From Aureliella helgolandensis (lineage in GTDB: Bacteria > Planctomycetota > Planctomycetia > Pirellulales > Pirellulaceae): a DNA stretch of 64,000 nt. Shown one piece after another: positions 45,531 to 55,405 of this stretch. Made by a program: the position numbers and the translations under genes. Each line of letters begins with the position of its first letter. The stretch's first letter is position 1. Location: the NCBI RefSeq assembly GCF_007752135.1, contig NZ_CP036298.1, positions 2,790,001-2,854,000 on the forward strand. Direction: 5' to 3'. A model generated the notes under the pieces. That model did no database searches. It saw only the letters and a program-made list of their open reading frames with translations, and was not told the origin of the DNA.

Positions 45531-46463
45531 CTAAGTGTTGGTCTCGCTAGGGATACTACGCAGTGTCGATAGGAGTTGGTCCATCGTTTGGACGCGGTCC
45601 TGAGCGTCGGGCTGGACGCACTGCATAATGAGATTCGCCAAACTGCGATTCAAATCTGGCCGCATTCCAAGGATGTCGCGTGGCTTCGATGTGTCATGAT
45701 TGAGCGCGGCCAACCCGCTCACCTCACCACCCGGCCATGGGAAGTCAAAGGTCATTAGTTGGTAGCAAGAGATACCGAAAGCGAAGATATCCAATCGCTG
45801 GTCGGTGGGCCGCCGGCGGACAATTTCGGGAGCCATGTATAGGGGAGTGCCCGTTCGGTTTCCAGGCCGCATGAACGGCTCGGTGGCAGGGACCGTCAAG
45901 CCAAAATCGATCAGCTTGATATGCTCGATATCGGTCGAGCAGATGTAATTGCGAGGGCAGATATCGCGGTGGATGAACCCTTTCTTATGGACATATTGCA
46001 GCGCCTCAGCCATTTGCCGCATGAGCGACAGTCGATGGTCGGCCAAACGTTCCGTATCCTTATTTTGGATAAGGTTATTCAGCCCAGGGCCGTCAATAAA
46101 CTCCATGATTAAGTAGGGTTCTTTGTTCGTGGTCAGACCGTACTCAAGAGTCTTGGCAATATTGGGGTGAATCATTTGGGCCGAGATTTCTCCCTCACTC
46201 GGCTTGTTCATTCCCCGGAAGCGACTCTCAAAAAAACTGAACTTTTCGAGGTCGCACAGCTTGAGTCCTACCAATTGGTCGGTTTCGCGGTCGCGAGCGG
46301 CGTAAAACTTGCTCATCGTACCGCTGACGGCCGTCTTTTTCTTTTCGAAGCGGGCTTCAATGTCAACGCGTTTGTTCGACTTCAGGCTCTCGCCCTTGTT
46401 GCCGCCCGATTTGCCAGCGCCGGAGGCCTTGCGGCCGAATCCTAGTTTATCCAGAAATCCCAT
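45531..46463 (-). CDS. Serine/threonine protein kinase
   Basis: The 310-aa soluble Hanks-type kinase has a basic Gly/Lys-rich N-terminus of about 30 residues. The glycine-rich loop is poor (AVSGTMSKFYAA), but the ATP lysine (GLKLCD), catalytic loop (FIHRDICPRNYI), DFG (LIDFGLTV) and APE motif (YMAPEIV) are all present, so activity is plausible. There is no transmembrane helix or sensor domain. It begins 9 bp after accD, at the end of a probable rpe-histidine phosphatase-accD-kinase operon, which may link it to metabolic control. Confidence 0.9.
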   Translation of the reverse strand: MGFLDKLGFGRKASGAGKSGGNKGESLKSNKRVDIEARFEKKKTAVSGTMSKFYAARDRETDQLVGLKLCDLEKFSFFESRFRGMNKPSEGEISAQMIHPNIAKTLEYGLTTNKEPYLIMEFIDGPGLNNLIQNKDTERLADHRLSLMRQMAEALQYVHKKGFIHRDICPRNYICSTDIEHIKLIDFGLTVPATEPFMRPGNRTGTPLYMAPEIVRRRPTDQRLDIFAFGISCYQLMTFDFPWPGGEVSGLAALNHDTSKPRDILGMRPDLNRSLANLIMQCVQPDAQDRVQTMDQLLSTLRSIPSETNT

Positions 46464-46472
46464 ACGATCTGC

Positions 46473-47336
46473 TTACTTTCCACAGTAATCGATAGCCCTG
46501 GCGATCTCATTCTTCAGCCGGCTACGGTCGACAATTCTGTCAATGTAACCATGTTCCAACAAAAACTCACTAGTTTGGAAGCCGGCTGGTAGTTCGATTT
46601 TGATCGTGGCCTTAATCGTCCGCGGGCCCGCGAATCCAATGAGGGCTTTAGGCTCCGCAAACACCAAGTCACCGAGTGACGCAAAACTGGCTGCAACACC
46701 TCCCATGGTTGGGTTGGTGAGCACCGAAATGTACAACCCGCCAGCCCCGTGGAAGCGAGATAGCGCGGCGGACACTTTGGCCATCTGCATCAGCGACAGG
46801 ATTCCTTCGTGCATGCGGGCTCCACCGCCCGAACCACTAATAATGATCACTGGCAACGATTGTGCCGTGGCGCGTTCGACCATTCGCGTGAGTCGCTCTC
46901 CGACTACCGATCCCATGCTGCCCATGATAAACGCGGAGTCGGTGACGCCTATAGCGACACGCCTCGCACGAATCATGCCACAGCCGGTGAGGGCTGCGTC
47001 ACTCAGTCCGGTTCGCTTCTGCTCGTCGACTAACCGGTCTGCATAGCGTTTCTTGTCTGAGAATTGGAGAGGGTCCGTAGACCGCAATTGCTCGTCCCAC
47101 TCTTGGAACGTACCTTCATCCAAGACCTGCGCGATTCGCATCGCAGCAGGGACATAGAAGTGGTACTCGCACTTGGGGCAGACGTTCTGCAGGCGTTCCG
47201 CCGCCTTGCGGTAGATCGTCGCTAAACAGCCGGGGCATTTCTGCCACACTCCATCGGGAACGGGACGCTTGAGTGACTTGCGCCCAGTTTCTGTTAGCGG
47301 AGCGATATTCAAATTCGGATCGATTGTGGCCATCAT
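46473..47336 (-). CDS. accD: Acetyl-CoA carboxylase carboxyltransferase subunit beta
   Basis: AccD transfers carboxyl from biotin to acetyl-CoA in fatty-acid synthesis. The 287-aa protein has the N-terminal zinc ribbon with two CPxC-type pairs ([21 protein letters not shown]), then the crotonase-like core: [28 protein letters not shown] and [16 protein letters not shown], and a late [11 protein letters not shown]. This is the expected family pattern and length. accA is not in the window. It follows the histidine-phosphatase-like gene by 26 bp. Confidence 0.95.
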   Translation of the reverse strand: MMATIDPNLNIAPLTETGRKSLKRPVPDGVWQKCPGCLATIYRKAAERLQNVCPKCEYHFYVPAAMRIAQVLDEGTFQEWDEQLRSTDPLQFSDKKRYADRLVDEQKRTGLSDAALTGCGMIRARRVAIGVTDSAFIMGSMGSVVGERLTRMVERATAQSLPVIIISGSGGGARMHEGILSLMQMAKVSAALSRFHGAGGLYISVLTNPTMGGVAASFASLGDLVFAEPKALIGFAGPRTIKATIKIELPAGFQTSEFLLEHGYIDRIVDRSRLKNEIARAIDYCGK

Positions 47337-47362
47337 GCACCCACTGGAATACGCTGGAATGG

Positions 47363-47959
47363 TTACGCGGTCGCCAAGCCTACCACACTCGTGGCTGAAC
47401 CGTCAGAGACATCCAGCGCCTCGAAGGTACCAAAATCAAGCTCGCACTTCCACATGTCGCCGAGGCTGCCACCGAGGATGGCGTAACGCACGACAGCCGC
47501 TAGTGGCTGTGGGACCAAGATCCCGATACGGCCCTTGCGGTGACGCTTTAACAGCTTGGCTACGGTCGCTTCGATGCGTCCCAATGCGCCGTCGATGGTC
47601 TCGCCCTGCGGGGGGCAGACGTCCTCCGGGTGATCTTGGAATTGTCGATAGACTTTGGGCTGCAGTCGCTTGACGTCCGCCAACAATTTCCCCTGCCACA
47701 GGCCGTGGTCCATGTTGCGTAAACAATCAAGCGTCTTTTGCTTACAGGGGTTCAGTTTACGGATCTCGACCGCCGACTGCTGAGCCGACTCGCACGGGGC
47801 GACGTACAAGCAATCCAGGGACACCTCTTCCAGTTCCCGCGCCAAAGCCTCCGCTTGACGATGTCCCTGTTCGCTCAGCGGGATGTCTAATGCCCCCTTA
47901 ATCCGCCCTTCTTGATCGAAGGTGGTTGAGCCGGGACGTATCAACAGAATTTCTAACAT
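47363..47959 (-). CDS. Histidine-phosphatase-family protein without the catalytic histidines
   Basis: The 198-aa protein has the phosphoglycerate-mutase/histidine-phosphatase fold: [55 protein letters not shown] and a C-terminal strand. Both catalytic histidines are missing. The R-H-G motif reads LIRPGST, and the second His-containing site reads [10 protein letters not shown] in place of S-H-G. It therefore cannot use the usual phosphohistidine mechanism and may be a regulatory or binding protein. The start is ATG at 47959 or GTG at 47971, 24 or 12 bp after rpe. It lies in an operon with rpe, accD and a kinase. Confidence 0.82.
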   Translation of the reverse strand: MLEILLIRPGSTTFDQEGRIKGALDIPLSEQGHRQAEALARELEEVSLDCLYVAPCESAQQSAVEIRKLNPCKQKTLDCLRNMDHGLWQGKLLADVKRLQPKVYRQFQDHPEDVCPPQGETIDGALGRIEATVAKLLKRHRKGRIGILVPQPLAAVVRYAILGGSLGDMWKCELDFGTFEALDVSDGSATSVVGLATA

Positions 47960-47983
47960 GCAAACTCGCACAAAGAAGAGGAA

Positions 47984-48676
47984 TTACAGTCCTATGGCCG
48001 CCGTCAAGCCTTCCAAGGCTTGTCGATAGTCATCCTGTCCAAAAATAGCCGAGCCAACGACAAATAAGGTGGCTCCAGCTGAATAGCAATCTGCAATCGT
48101 ACCAATGTTGACGCCACCATCTACTTCCAACAGCAAGTCGGGGAAGTTGTGGCGTGCTTGCCTGAGTTTTTCAAGTGCTACTGGGTTGAATTGCTGACCT
48201 CCAAAGCCAGCATTCACACTCATTGGTAACAGCAAATCACACAGAGGCAATAACGACTCCACCGACTCGAACGAAGTGGCTGGGTTAATTGCTAGCCCAA
48301 CTCCCACGCCCAATTGGCGAATCATCTTCAGTACTTCGGACGTATCCTGCTCGATCTCAGCGTGGACAGTCAGTGAGTCAGCACCAGCATCCGCAAATTG
48401 GCGGACATACTTGGCTGGCTCGGAAATCATGAGGTGTACGTCAATCGGCAAGCTGGTTAATTTGCGAACCCCTTCAACGATGGGCATTCCATACGTCAGA
48501 TTGGGCACGAAATGTCCATCCATCACGTCCAAGTGAAATCCCCGTACGCCCGCTTCTTCCAACGAGTGAATCTCGCGCTGCAGATTTCCGAAATCGCACT
48601 GCAGCAGGCTGGGGAGGATGATTGCTTGTTCGTCACGAAGCTTTTGCACGGCTTCGGCTTGTCGAGATACGTCCAT
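47984..48676 (-). CDS. rpe: Ribulose-phosphate 3-epimerase
   Basis: This pentose-phosphate enzyme interconverts ribulose-5-phosphate and xylulose-5-phosphate. The TIM barrel shows ILPSLLQCDFGNLQREI, FHLDVMDGHFVPNLTYG (catalytic Asp and metal His), DVHLMI, SVNAGFGGQQF and LEVDGGVN, with GSAIFG at the end. These are the full set of family motifs, although the usual S-(I/L)-L-x-x-D turn is altered to PSLLQCD. An ATG at 48676 gives 230 aa, typical, and a GGCGGA lies immediately before it. The open frame extends to 48790 without added motif. Confidence 0.95.
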   Translation of the reverse strand: MDVSRQAEAVQKLRDEQAIILPSLLQCDFGNLQREIHSLEEAGVRGFHLDVMDGHFVPNLTYGMPIVEGVRKLTSLPIDVHLMISEPAKYVRQFADAGADSLTVHAEIEQDTSEVLKMIRQLGVGVGLAINPATSFESVESLLPLCDLLLPMSVNAGFGGQQFNPVALEKLRQARHNFPDLLLEVDGGVNIGTIADCYSAGATLFVVGSAIFGQDDYRQALEGLTAAIGL

Positions 48677-49547
48677 TCCGCCAATCTTGATCGGACGGCG
48701 TAGAAACGCAAGAGGTGTACACGCAATCGCTAGCAATATCCTGATGCTGCCTGGCGGCGGGAACGGGGGATATCCCGTTTTTCGCTCCATTGTGCCCCGT
48801 TTTGTGGTGCTTCAGAGCCAATTGTGGGCTTTGCACGATTCGCCCGAATGCGACGGAATTGTCGATTTTCTGGGCAGGCCCCAGCAGTCGTCTGAGGAGA
48901 GCGAATGACGCAGCTCTCCTAGTTTACGTATGGCTCGGTAGTTCCGCTGCTTTTCCGGGAGTCCAGTCAGAACAGGTTAGGTCGTGCGGGATTATGCTTT
49001 GCAACATGCAAGACTGCGGAAAAGAGTAGCCCACAGCTGGACGGGCTGTTGAAATACTAACCCGCCGCGTCAGCAAGGATGGATGGACGCCACTGTAGGG
49101 CGATTAGGGGGGCGAGCTGCATGTTAAAACTCAAGACGCTATTAAATCAACAGCCCGTGGACGAATGGCATTTGAATGGAACTACAGAAAGCTTGCCCCT
49201 CCCTCAGGTGGGCGGTGCTTGTCAGTCATAAGCCGGAGGCGGCTCGAGTTTCCCGCAGGCACAGCAAGCTTCGAGACGCGATTCGCCCCAACTGGCGGGC
49301 TAGCCGTGCCTAGGTGCTGTGTGTGTTAGTAAGCAAATGCCGAGTCGACTGGCGAGCTGAGGTAGTCGTGGGCACCTACGGATGCGTCTCAAGCATCGAA
49401 TGCCTCCGTGCACCCGTCGTCAATGCTCATTCTGTCTTGAACACTCCTCATCTTTGCCTTCTTCCTCTGCGTCAAAGGGGCTCTCAGGGAGGCCGGTTGA
49501 TTGGCTGGGGCTGCGATAAGCGGCGAAGCAAAGCCGGAGGATGAATC
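48677..49547. other. Intergenic accessory stretch
   Basis: About 870 bp between rpe and the GxxExxY gene. It holds element copy B (49042-49157) and, near 49450-49490, a segment CTTCCTCTGCGTCAAAGG that resembles part of the tandem repeats at 50165-51002. No gene is supported. Confidence 0.5.
49042..49157. repeat. 116-bp element with 11-bp inverted ends, copy B
   Basis: Same ends as copy A (CGGGCTGTTGA and TCAACAGCCCG), same 116-bp length, reversed relative to it. Subterminal blocks match copy A; the middle is diverged. No open frame. Confidence 0.8.
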
Positions 49548-49931
49548 CTATTCCTTCAGTCCGTTGACGACTCGGTGGATGCCATCTTTGATCAATACTT
49601 CGTTGAAGTTCATTAGCAACCCAAGTTTGCGGTCGGTCAGTCGCAGGTAGGTGAGTAACTGCCGGACATGTACTCTTGCGAGTCTCTCGACAGATTTCAG
49701 CTCGATAATCAGCTTCTCGCCAACGATCAGATCTGCCCGGAAGCCTTCGTCGATAGTTTCGTCATCCCACAGAATTGGCACCATCACTTGGCGTTCTACG
49801 TGCAGTCCACGTTTTCGCAATGCTCTGGCCATCACGACTTCATACGCTGACTCCAGCAATCCGGGGCCCAAAGCGCGATGCACTTTCAGGGAAGTATCTA
49901 CCACGACTGTAGCAATCTCGTTTTCTGTCAT
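49548..49931 (-). CDS. GxxExxY-family protein
   Basis: The 127-aa protein has the name-giving motif in LGPGLLESAYEVVM, after the family start of the type I-A-x-x-V-V-D-x-S-L-x-V-H. Later, RADLIVGEKLIIELKSVERL resembles a PD-(D/E)xK-like strand pair (D...E-L-K), and the end reads LGLLMNFNEVLIKDGI. The ATG at 49931 is used; the frame extends to 50138 but the extra residues look unrelated. The function is not established. It lies next to tandem repeats and a repeat-like fragment on the other side, which fits an accessory or mobile locus. Confidence 0.88.
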   Translation of the reverse strand: MTENEIATVVVDTSLKVHRALGPGLLESAYEVVMARALRKRGLHVERQVMVPILWDDETIDEGFRADLIVGEKLIIELKSVERLARVHVRQLLTYLRLTDRKLGLLMNFNEVLIKDGIHRVVNGLKE

Positions 49932-50164
49932 TATTGCTGTCCCAGTCTTGCCTAAGAATCTGAGCCGTTTCTCACGAAACCTGTCCGTTTCCAGGATACC
50001 AAGCTCAGGAACCGAGCGGAAAATAGACGTTGCGCAGCCCAAATAATTAAAATTCAGCTCGACAATGGAAGCCTTCCATTGCAGGGAGCTATCGTTGACT
50101 CCAGACTCTCGCGGAGCGTCCCATTTGGAATGTAGCAACGTGAGTGTTTTTCAATTCCGATGGG

Positions 50165-51002
50165 TTTCGCGCCAAGCCGCAAAGAATACGGAAGCTAAGT
50201 ACTACGTGGAATTCGGACGATACTTTCCTCTTTCTTCCCTTTGCGTCTTAGCGGCTTTGCGCGACACCAAACTGTCTGGTTGGACTTCGTGCTGAGTGGT
50301 CGGAAGCTTTTGAGGAACTTGCTGCGGATTCCGAGCTGTTCCAACGAAACTGCCCGCAGAGGCTGAATCCCGCGTGGTGGCCCCACTCTGCATGCAGCAA
50401 AAGGAGCGTCACTGAATAGTTATGGATTTCGCGCCAAGTCGCCAAGCCGCAAAGAATATGGAAGCGAAGGACTATGTAGAATTCGGACGATTCTTTCGAC
50501 TTTTTCCCTTTGCGTCTTAGCGGCTTTGCGCGACACCAAACTGTCCGTTTGGACTTTGTGCTGAGTTGCCGGAAGCTTTTGAGGAACTTGCAGCGGATTC
50601 CGAGCCGTCCGTCCGAAACTGCCCGCAGCGGCTTAATCCCGCGTGGTGGCCCCACTCTGCATGCAGCAAACGGAGCGTCACTGAATAGTTATGGATTTCG
50701 CGCCAAGCCGCCAAGCCGCAAAGAATATGGAAGCTAAGTACTACGTGGAATTCGGACGATACTTTCCTCTTCTTCCCTTTGCGTCTTAGCGGCTTTGCGC
50801 GATACCAAACTGTCTGGTTGGACTTTGCGCTGAGTTGCCGGAAGCCTTTGAGGAACTTGCAGCGGATGCCAAGTCGGCTAGTCGAAGCTGAGCACAGGGG
50901 CTTGATCTCGCGAGGTGCCTCCATCCTAGAAGCAGGTAAGTGTGCGTCACTAAATTGCTATAAATTTCGCGCCAAGCCGCTAAGCCGCAAAGAATAGGGA
51001 GC
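50165..51002. repeat. Tandem array, three full and one partial copy of an about 261-270-bp unit
   Basis: Units start with TTTCGCGCCAAG at 50165, 50426, 50696 and 50965, so periods are 261, 270 and 269 bp; the fourth copy stops after about 38 bp. Each unit contains CCAAGCCGCAAAGAA and, further on, CTTTGCGTCTTAGCGGCTTTGCGCG-like sequence in opposite orientation, allowing a hairpin. Open frames here encode near-identical proteins in every unit (KPLRRKGKK-like) and are products of the repeat, not genes. Confidence 0.85.
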
Positions 51003-51288
51003 GACGAAAGATGACAAATCGTGTCTATATTTCTCCCCTTGAGGCTCTGAGTGAAATGCCTCAGGCTTGTGGACTGCGCGCAATTCTGTCTAGCGAAATG
51101 CGAGCGGAACAGGAGCATTCTGTTTTAGTGGGGGAGGCGTCCGGTTTAGCTCGTCGGGTGGACCGCTAAGCTCCGGTGGGGAAGGGGCATCTGGGATGCA
51201 TTTGAGCTTGATTAATCGACTCCGTAGTCGATAAAGTGATTGGAAGTACTCTAATTAGATAAAAACCAATACCCGAAGAGCTCCACCT

Positions 51289-51549
51289 ATGTCGTCAGGG
51301 AAAAATTTCTCCAGGTTCCAGCAAGGCGTTATCAAGCGGTACTACGACAACCGCGATTCAATCGCATTGCAACGCGCCCAGGAGCTGGTGACGGAGCTGT
51401 ACCTCACCGAGGGGAAGAAGCGGGAGAAAGTTTGGGATTCGCTGGTTAAGAACATGGAAAAAGCGGGCGTTCCTGCCGCCCATATCGCTCATCTGCGGGA
51501 GCAAGATAAGCCTGAATTGGTGGCTCAGCTGCTGTCGGAAAAGAATTAG
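51289..51549 (+). CDS. Small helical protein of unknown function
   Basis: The 86-aa charged protein is predicted mostly helical (RFQQGVIKRYYDNRD, QRAQELVTELYLTEGKK, KVWDSLVKNMEKAGV). A GAAGAG lies 8 bases before the ATG. It has no signal peptide or cysteine. The regular composition and ribosome site suggest a real gene, probably a planctomycete-conserved small protein. It is followed 32 bp later by a half copy of the 116-bp element. Confidence 0.7.
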   Translation: MSSGKNFSRFQQGVIKRYYDNRDSIALQRAQELVTELYLTEGKKREKVWDSLVKNMEKAGVPAAHIAHLREQDKPELVAQLLSEKN

Positions 51550-51581
51550 CGATTTCCGTTCTACTGAGTAGGTCGTTGCCC

Positions 51582-51647
51582 TAATTGGCATGTAACGGAA
51601 ACCAGCATTCGTTGCGCACGCTGCGGGCTACTATTTCAACCAGCCGG
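51582..51647. repeat. Right-half degenerate copy of the 116-bp element, copy C
   Basis: The segment matches the right half of copy A (TAATTG, then CTACTATTTCAAC and a modified end CAGCCGG). The left end is not recognisable. It lies 32 bp behind a stop codon. Confidence 0.65.
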
Positions 51648-51855
51648 TAAGCGAGGCCAGTTTCGTCGCTGCAGCAAACCTCGGCGGCGTGCGCTTTTAG
51701 CCTTGGATTGAAGATTCAACCAATTCAACAAGCTGCTTGGACAGGGAAAAGTGCTGGCCGGTACATGGGGAACAGGGGCTTTGCCTGAGCACTGCAGCCG
51801 GTTTGGGCAGCGTCTCAGAGAGACGCTACCCAGTGAAAAACGGGCCGCCGCGAAA

Positions 51856-54800
51856 CTACTTGAGCGAGTTCAAATAGGCGAGTAGATCTCGCAATTCGCG
51901 AAGCGACATCTTTTTGACGAGATCCGCAGGCATGGAGGATTGGCCCTTCTTGCGTGCAATCACCTCAGCCGGATCGACTGAGATTGATTTTCCTTCCGCG
52001 TCCATCAACACCAGTTCTTCGTCGGTCTCACTGCGTAAGATTCCCGAGACAACACTGTCATCATCCATCAGAAGAACTACGGTTTCGAAGTTCTCGGCAA
52101 TTTTGGCGTCGGGGCTGACGATGGCTTCTAGCAGGTAGCGTGCATCTTTGGTTGCGGCGGTCTTGGTGAGCTCCGGACCAACCTCTCCGCCGACCTCGCC
52201 CACGCGGTGGCAGCGGACGCACGACAGTTCGGTTTTGGTCATAAACAACAGCTCTCCACGCTCTCGATCTCCGCCCGCGAGCACGGCTCTGTATTCCTCG
52301 AGCGGTTGAGCTTCGGTTTGTGCCTTCGCAAACTGACTCAACGCATCTGAGAGCGATTCACCGACGCGATCCTTGGAAGCCTCAAGGACGTTGAGCCACA
52401 CGTCGGGAGGAAGGTTGCCTTTCAAGTAATCCTCTAGCCCCTGTTCGATCAACGCGTTTGCTTCTGGTAATTCGATCGAGGCCAGCGTGTCCCAGGCCAT
52501 TTGCCGTTCGATCGCAACCTCTGACTGGATTCCCTTCTCAAGTGCTCCTGTGGCTTTCTCGGGCGCGATTCCGGCGAGTTGTTTGACAGCTTCGGCACGC
52601 ACCAAAGGCGTCTTGTCCGTGATTAAACGCTTCAGCAATACCTCCGATTCTTGTTGGTTCAACGCCACAAAACCGATCAGGGCTAGGCGACGGAGTTTGT
52701 CAGGATTCTCGCGATCAACCACTAGATCGCGCAGGCGGGCCGCGACGTTTTCTAGCTTAAGAGTCACGGCGGCTTCCAGCACTGCGTCGCGCAGTTTGGC
52801 AGGGCCAGCGAGCAGTTCGGTAAATGCATTCTCCAGTTCTGCGGCAGCGTCAAGATCGGCGCGATCCTCTAGGGGGGCAAAGCGATTCATCACTCGATCC
52901 AGCTTGCCAGGTGTGCCCCACGACGCCAACATTTTTACCGCCTCGACGCGCATGTCCAACAGATGACTTTTTCCGACCGCATAGTGCAAGACCTGTGCTG
53001 CAGCACCAGCGCCACCGAGACGGAAGTTCGCGTTCAGTACGCGGTGAACTAACGGGCTGGGGCTAGACGATCCCAACTCGAGAGCGGCGATGTTGGGAAG
53101 CAGTTCGTGCAACTCCTCGACATCGTGAATGGCTCGCACCGCTTCGGTAACAACTCCGATATCGGCGTCCCCGAGGAACGCGCGGATTTCTGGCGCATTG
53201 CGTTTGCGAAGTGCAACCACTGCCGCCAGCCGCACCGATCGCGACGCGTGCTTAGCCAAAGCGACGATATCCTGGGTCTGAGGTAGACCTGCCAAGGCCA
53301 TGATGCCAGCATGTCGCAAGCCGGGGTCTCGATCTTGATTGTTTTCCAACATGTCGCAAACCGGTGCGATGGCAGACGCTAAACCGAGCTTTCCGGAAGC
53401 CAGACATGCCGCGTACTGCACGCGAGGTTCCGTATCAGCGATGTGTTCAACAATTTGTGCACTGAGGGCACGCAACTGCAGATCGCCAGCCACGTTGGCT
53501 GCCGCCGCTCGCACATCCAGGTCCGTATCCGACAGGGCAACGCGAATTGCAGGGATGACTTGATCGACCAGTTCTGGTGTGAGTCTGGCTGCATGGCCAA
53601 GTCCCCAGGTGGCATGAAGCCGAGGCAGCGTGCCAGCCGCGGAATCTTGAAGCAGCGCAAGCATACCTGCAATTTCTCCGCGATGCGCCAACTCCCACTG
53701 GGCCTCCAATCGAATGCGTCGGTCCAGGTGGCTAAGGAGTTCGTTGAGTCGTGTCTGGGGGAGTTCGGTGAAACCAGCTCCTAGCAAGGATTTCACTTCG
53801 CGAACAACCTCTTGCTGCTGAGCCTTCGGGTCGAAGAAGCGGTAGATCCTCCCTTTGCCTTCCCCCACCCAGCCATTGACCCAGTCGCAGACCCACAGGG
53901 CTCCATCCGGGCCGAATTGTGCGTCGGTGGCCAGGATGTTCCAGATGGGTTGTTCACTGCGTTCAACTTCCCAGAATGCCCCCTTGGGCTGGGTGCGAAT
54001 TAAGCGAATACCACTGTTGCTGGCGCCGCCGCGGAAGTCGACTAGAAAGAAGCAATTGGCGAAATCACCAGTAAGCCCTGTTCCAGGGTAGCAGCTCAAG
54101 CCAGAGGGACCGTCGCTAATGTTCTCGATGGGAGGCACGATGTAGGCAGGTGTTTCCTCAGAAAAGGGATGCCAGATCTTCTCGCGGTTGAAGGGGCCTC
54201 GATCGGGCAAGTATTGATACATCATCCGCCAACCGGTATCACCACCTTCCATCACATTGACCCAACGAGCCTTGTCTCCGCTGTCGGAGTTGTTATCTCC
54301 CGTGAAGAGATAGCCGTAATCATCGAAGGCTAGTTCCTGAGGATTCCTGAGTCCTGTGGCAAAAACCTCTAGATTCGAACCGTCCAATTCGCAGCGGAAA
54401 ACGGCCCCGCTCTCGGTGTTCTTCAGCTGGCCATCCTCGGTTTGAATGTTGTAGCCACGATCTCCGATGCTGAAATAGAGTCGACCGTCATGGCCAATGA
54501 TCAAGCCATGGGAATCGTGCCCTCGGAAGGCCACTCGCACTCCGTAGCCGTCTTGGAGTGCCTCGCGGCTGTCCGCCACACCGTCGTCATCTCGGTCTCG
54601 CATCAGCCAAAGCTTAGGAATGCAGGTAAAGTAGACGTCGTCGCCGCGCACCAAGACGCCCGCCCCAGTACCTTCTTCAAGCCGGTTGAAGCCGTCGGCA
54701 AACACGGTGGCGCGATCGGCGACTCCATCTCCGTTGGTGTCCTCCAGACGACGAATGCGGTCATCGTGGGCCGTGTATTCGGCTGCTTCGGAGCCGAGTA

Positions 54801-55296
54801 AACGCAAGTGGTAATCGATTCGATCTTGGACGGATTGGGACGCCAAATCGGCGAGCAACCACTCGTTGTCATGTCCTCGATTGTCAGTCACGCCGCGATC
54901 TTGTCGAAACGACTCGCATACAAAAACTCGCCCCGAATCGTCGACATACATGGCAACGGGATTCGCGAGCTCGGGTTCGGCCGCCCACAGTTTAACTTCC
55001 CATCCCTCGGGCTTTCGGAAGCTTCCGACCGCCAAAGCGCCCTCCTCCGAGGCCTCGACCGGCCTATCGGCGGCCAAGCTGCCGTCACCACTCTCCGTTT
55101 CGGTCTCATCGGCTGATGCAATTGGGGGCTCCTGAACCGCGCAGGAAATGGCCAACAATGCTACCCAGAAGCACAGTAGCCGTTGGAACCAAGGCCAAGT
55201 TGTGCGGCACGCTACCAGGCAATTTGCCGGGGACGGTGGAGAACTCGATCTCAAAACCCACTGCGGGGAAACGAAGTGTTGCGAAAAAATACTCAA
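51856..55296 (-). CDS. PVC-type CxxCH cytochrome with beta-propeller and HEAT repeats
   Basis: The 1146-aa protein is exported (WFQRLLCFWVALLAISCAV signal) and belongs to the planctomycete/PVC membrane-bound dehydrogenase-type family. Order: sorbosone/glucose-dehydrogenase-like six-bladed propeller (about 80-480; VAMYVDDSGRVFVCES, GLRNPQELAFDDYGYLFTGD, GADGALWVCDWVNGW-like), then HEAT repeats (about 520-960), then a C-terminal cytochrome c domain with CVRCH at about 1026-1030 and ending LRELRDLLAYLNSLK. One heme is expected. It is probably a periplasmic redox or sugar-oxidising protein. The start is TTG at 55296. It is divergent from mnmD. Confidence 0.9.
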   Translation of the reverse strand: MSIFSQHFVSPQWVLRSSSPPSPANCLVACRTTWPWFQRLLCFWVALLAISCAVQEPPIASADETETESGDGSLAADRPVEASEEGALAVGSFRKPEGWEVKLWAAEPELANPVAMYVDDSGRVFVCESFRQDRGVTDNRGHDNEWLLADLASQSVQDRIDYHLRLLGSEAAEYTAHDDRIRRLEDTNGDGVADRATVFADGFNRLEEGTGAGVLVRGDDVYFTCIPKLWLMRDRDDDGVADSREALQDGYGVRVAFRGHDSHGLIIGHDGRLYFSIGDRGYNIQTEDGQLKNTESGAVFRCELDGSNLEVFATGLRNPQELAFDDYGYLFTGDNNSDSGDKARWVNVMEGGDTGWRMMYQYLPDRGPFNREKIWHPFSEETPAYIVPPIENISDGPSGLSCYPGTGLTGDFANCFFLVDFRGGASNSGIRLIRTQPKGAFWEVERSEQPIWNILATDAQFGPDGALWVCDWVNGWVGEGKGRIYRFFDPKAQQQEVVREVKSLLGAGFTELPQTRLNELLSHLDRRIRLEAQWELAHRGEIAGMLALLQDSAAGTLPRLHATWGLGHAARLTPELVDQVIPAIRVALSDTDLDVRAAAANVAGDLQLRALSAQIVEHIADTEPRVQYAACLASGKLGLASAIAPVCDMLENNQDRDPGLRHAGIMALAGLPQTQDIVALAKHASRSVRLAAVVALRKRNAPEIRAFLGDADIGVVTEAVRAIHDVEELHELLPNIAALELGSSSPSPLVHRVLNANFRLGGAGAAAQVLHYAVGKSHLLDMRVEAVKMLASWGTPGKLDRVMNRFAPLEDRADLDAAAELENAFTELLAGPAKLRDAVLEAAVTLKLENVAARLRDLVVDRENPDKLRRLALIGFVALNQQESEVLLKRLITDKTPLVRAEAVKQLAGIAPEKATGALEKGIQSEVAIERQMAWDTLASIELPEANALIEQGLEDYLKGNLPPDVWLNVLEASKDRVGESLSDALSQFAKAQTEAQPLEEYRAVLAGGDRERGELLFMTKTELSCVRCHRVGEVGGEVGPELTKTAATKDARYLLEAIVSPDAKIAENFETVVLLMDDDSVVSGILRSETDEELVLMDAEGKSISVDPAEVIARKKGQSSMPADLVKKMSLRELRDLLAYLNSLK

Positions 55297-55405
55297 TTGC
55301 TCAAACTCAGACTAGAAGAGGTTGTTCGGACAGGCGTCGCCGACTACAAGTCTAATCGCCGGACTTTCCTGTCACAATTGCCCCAACTTAGCTAGTCAAT
55401 CCACT

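Noticed and set aside
50165-51002. Repeated open frames of about 135 aa within the tandem array
   Set aside because: They recur with each repeat unit, lack ribosome sites and family features, and follow the repeat period.
50165-51002. CRISPR array
   Set aside because: Repeat units of 261-270 bp without short repeat-spacer structure, and no cas genes.
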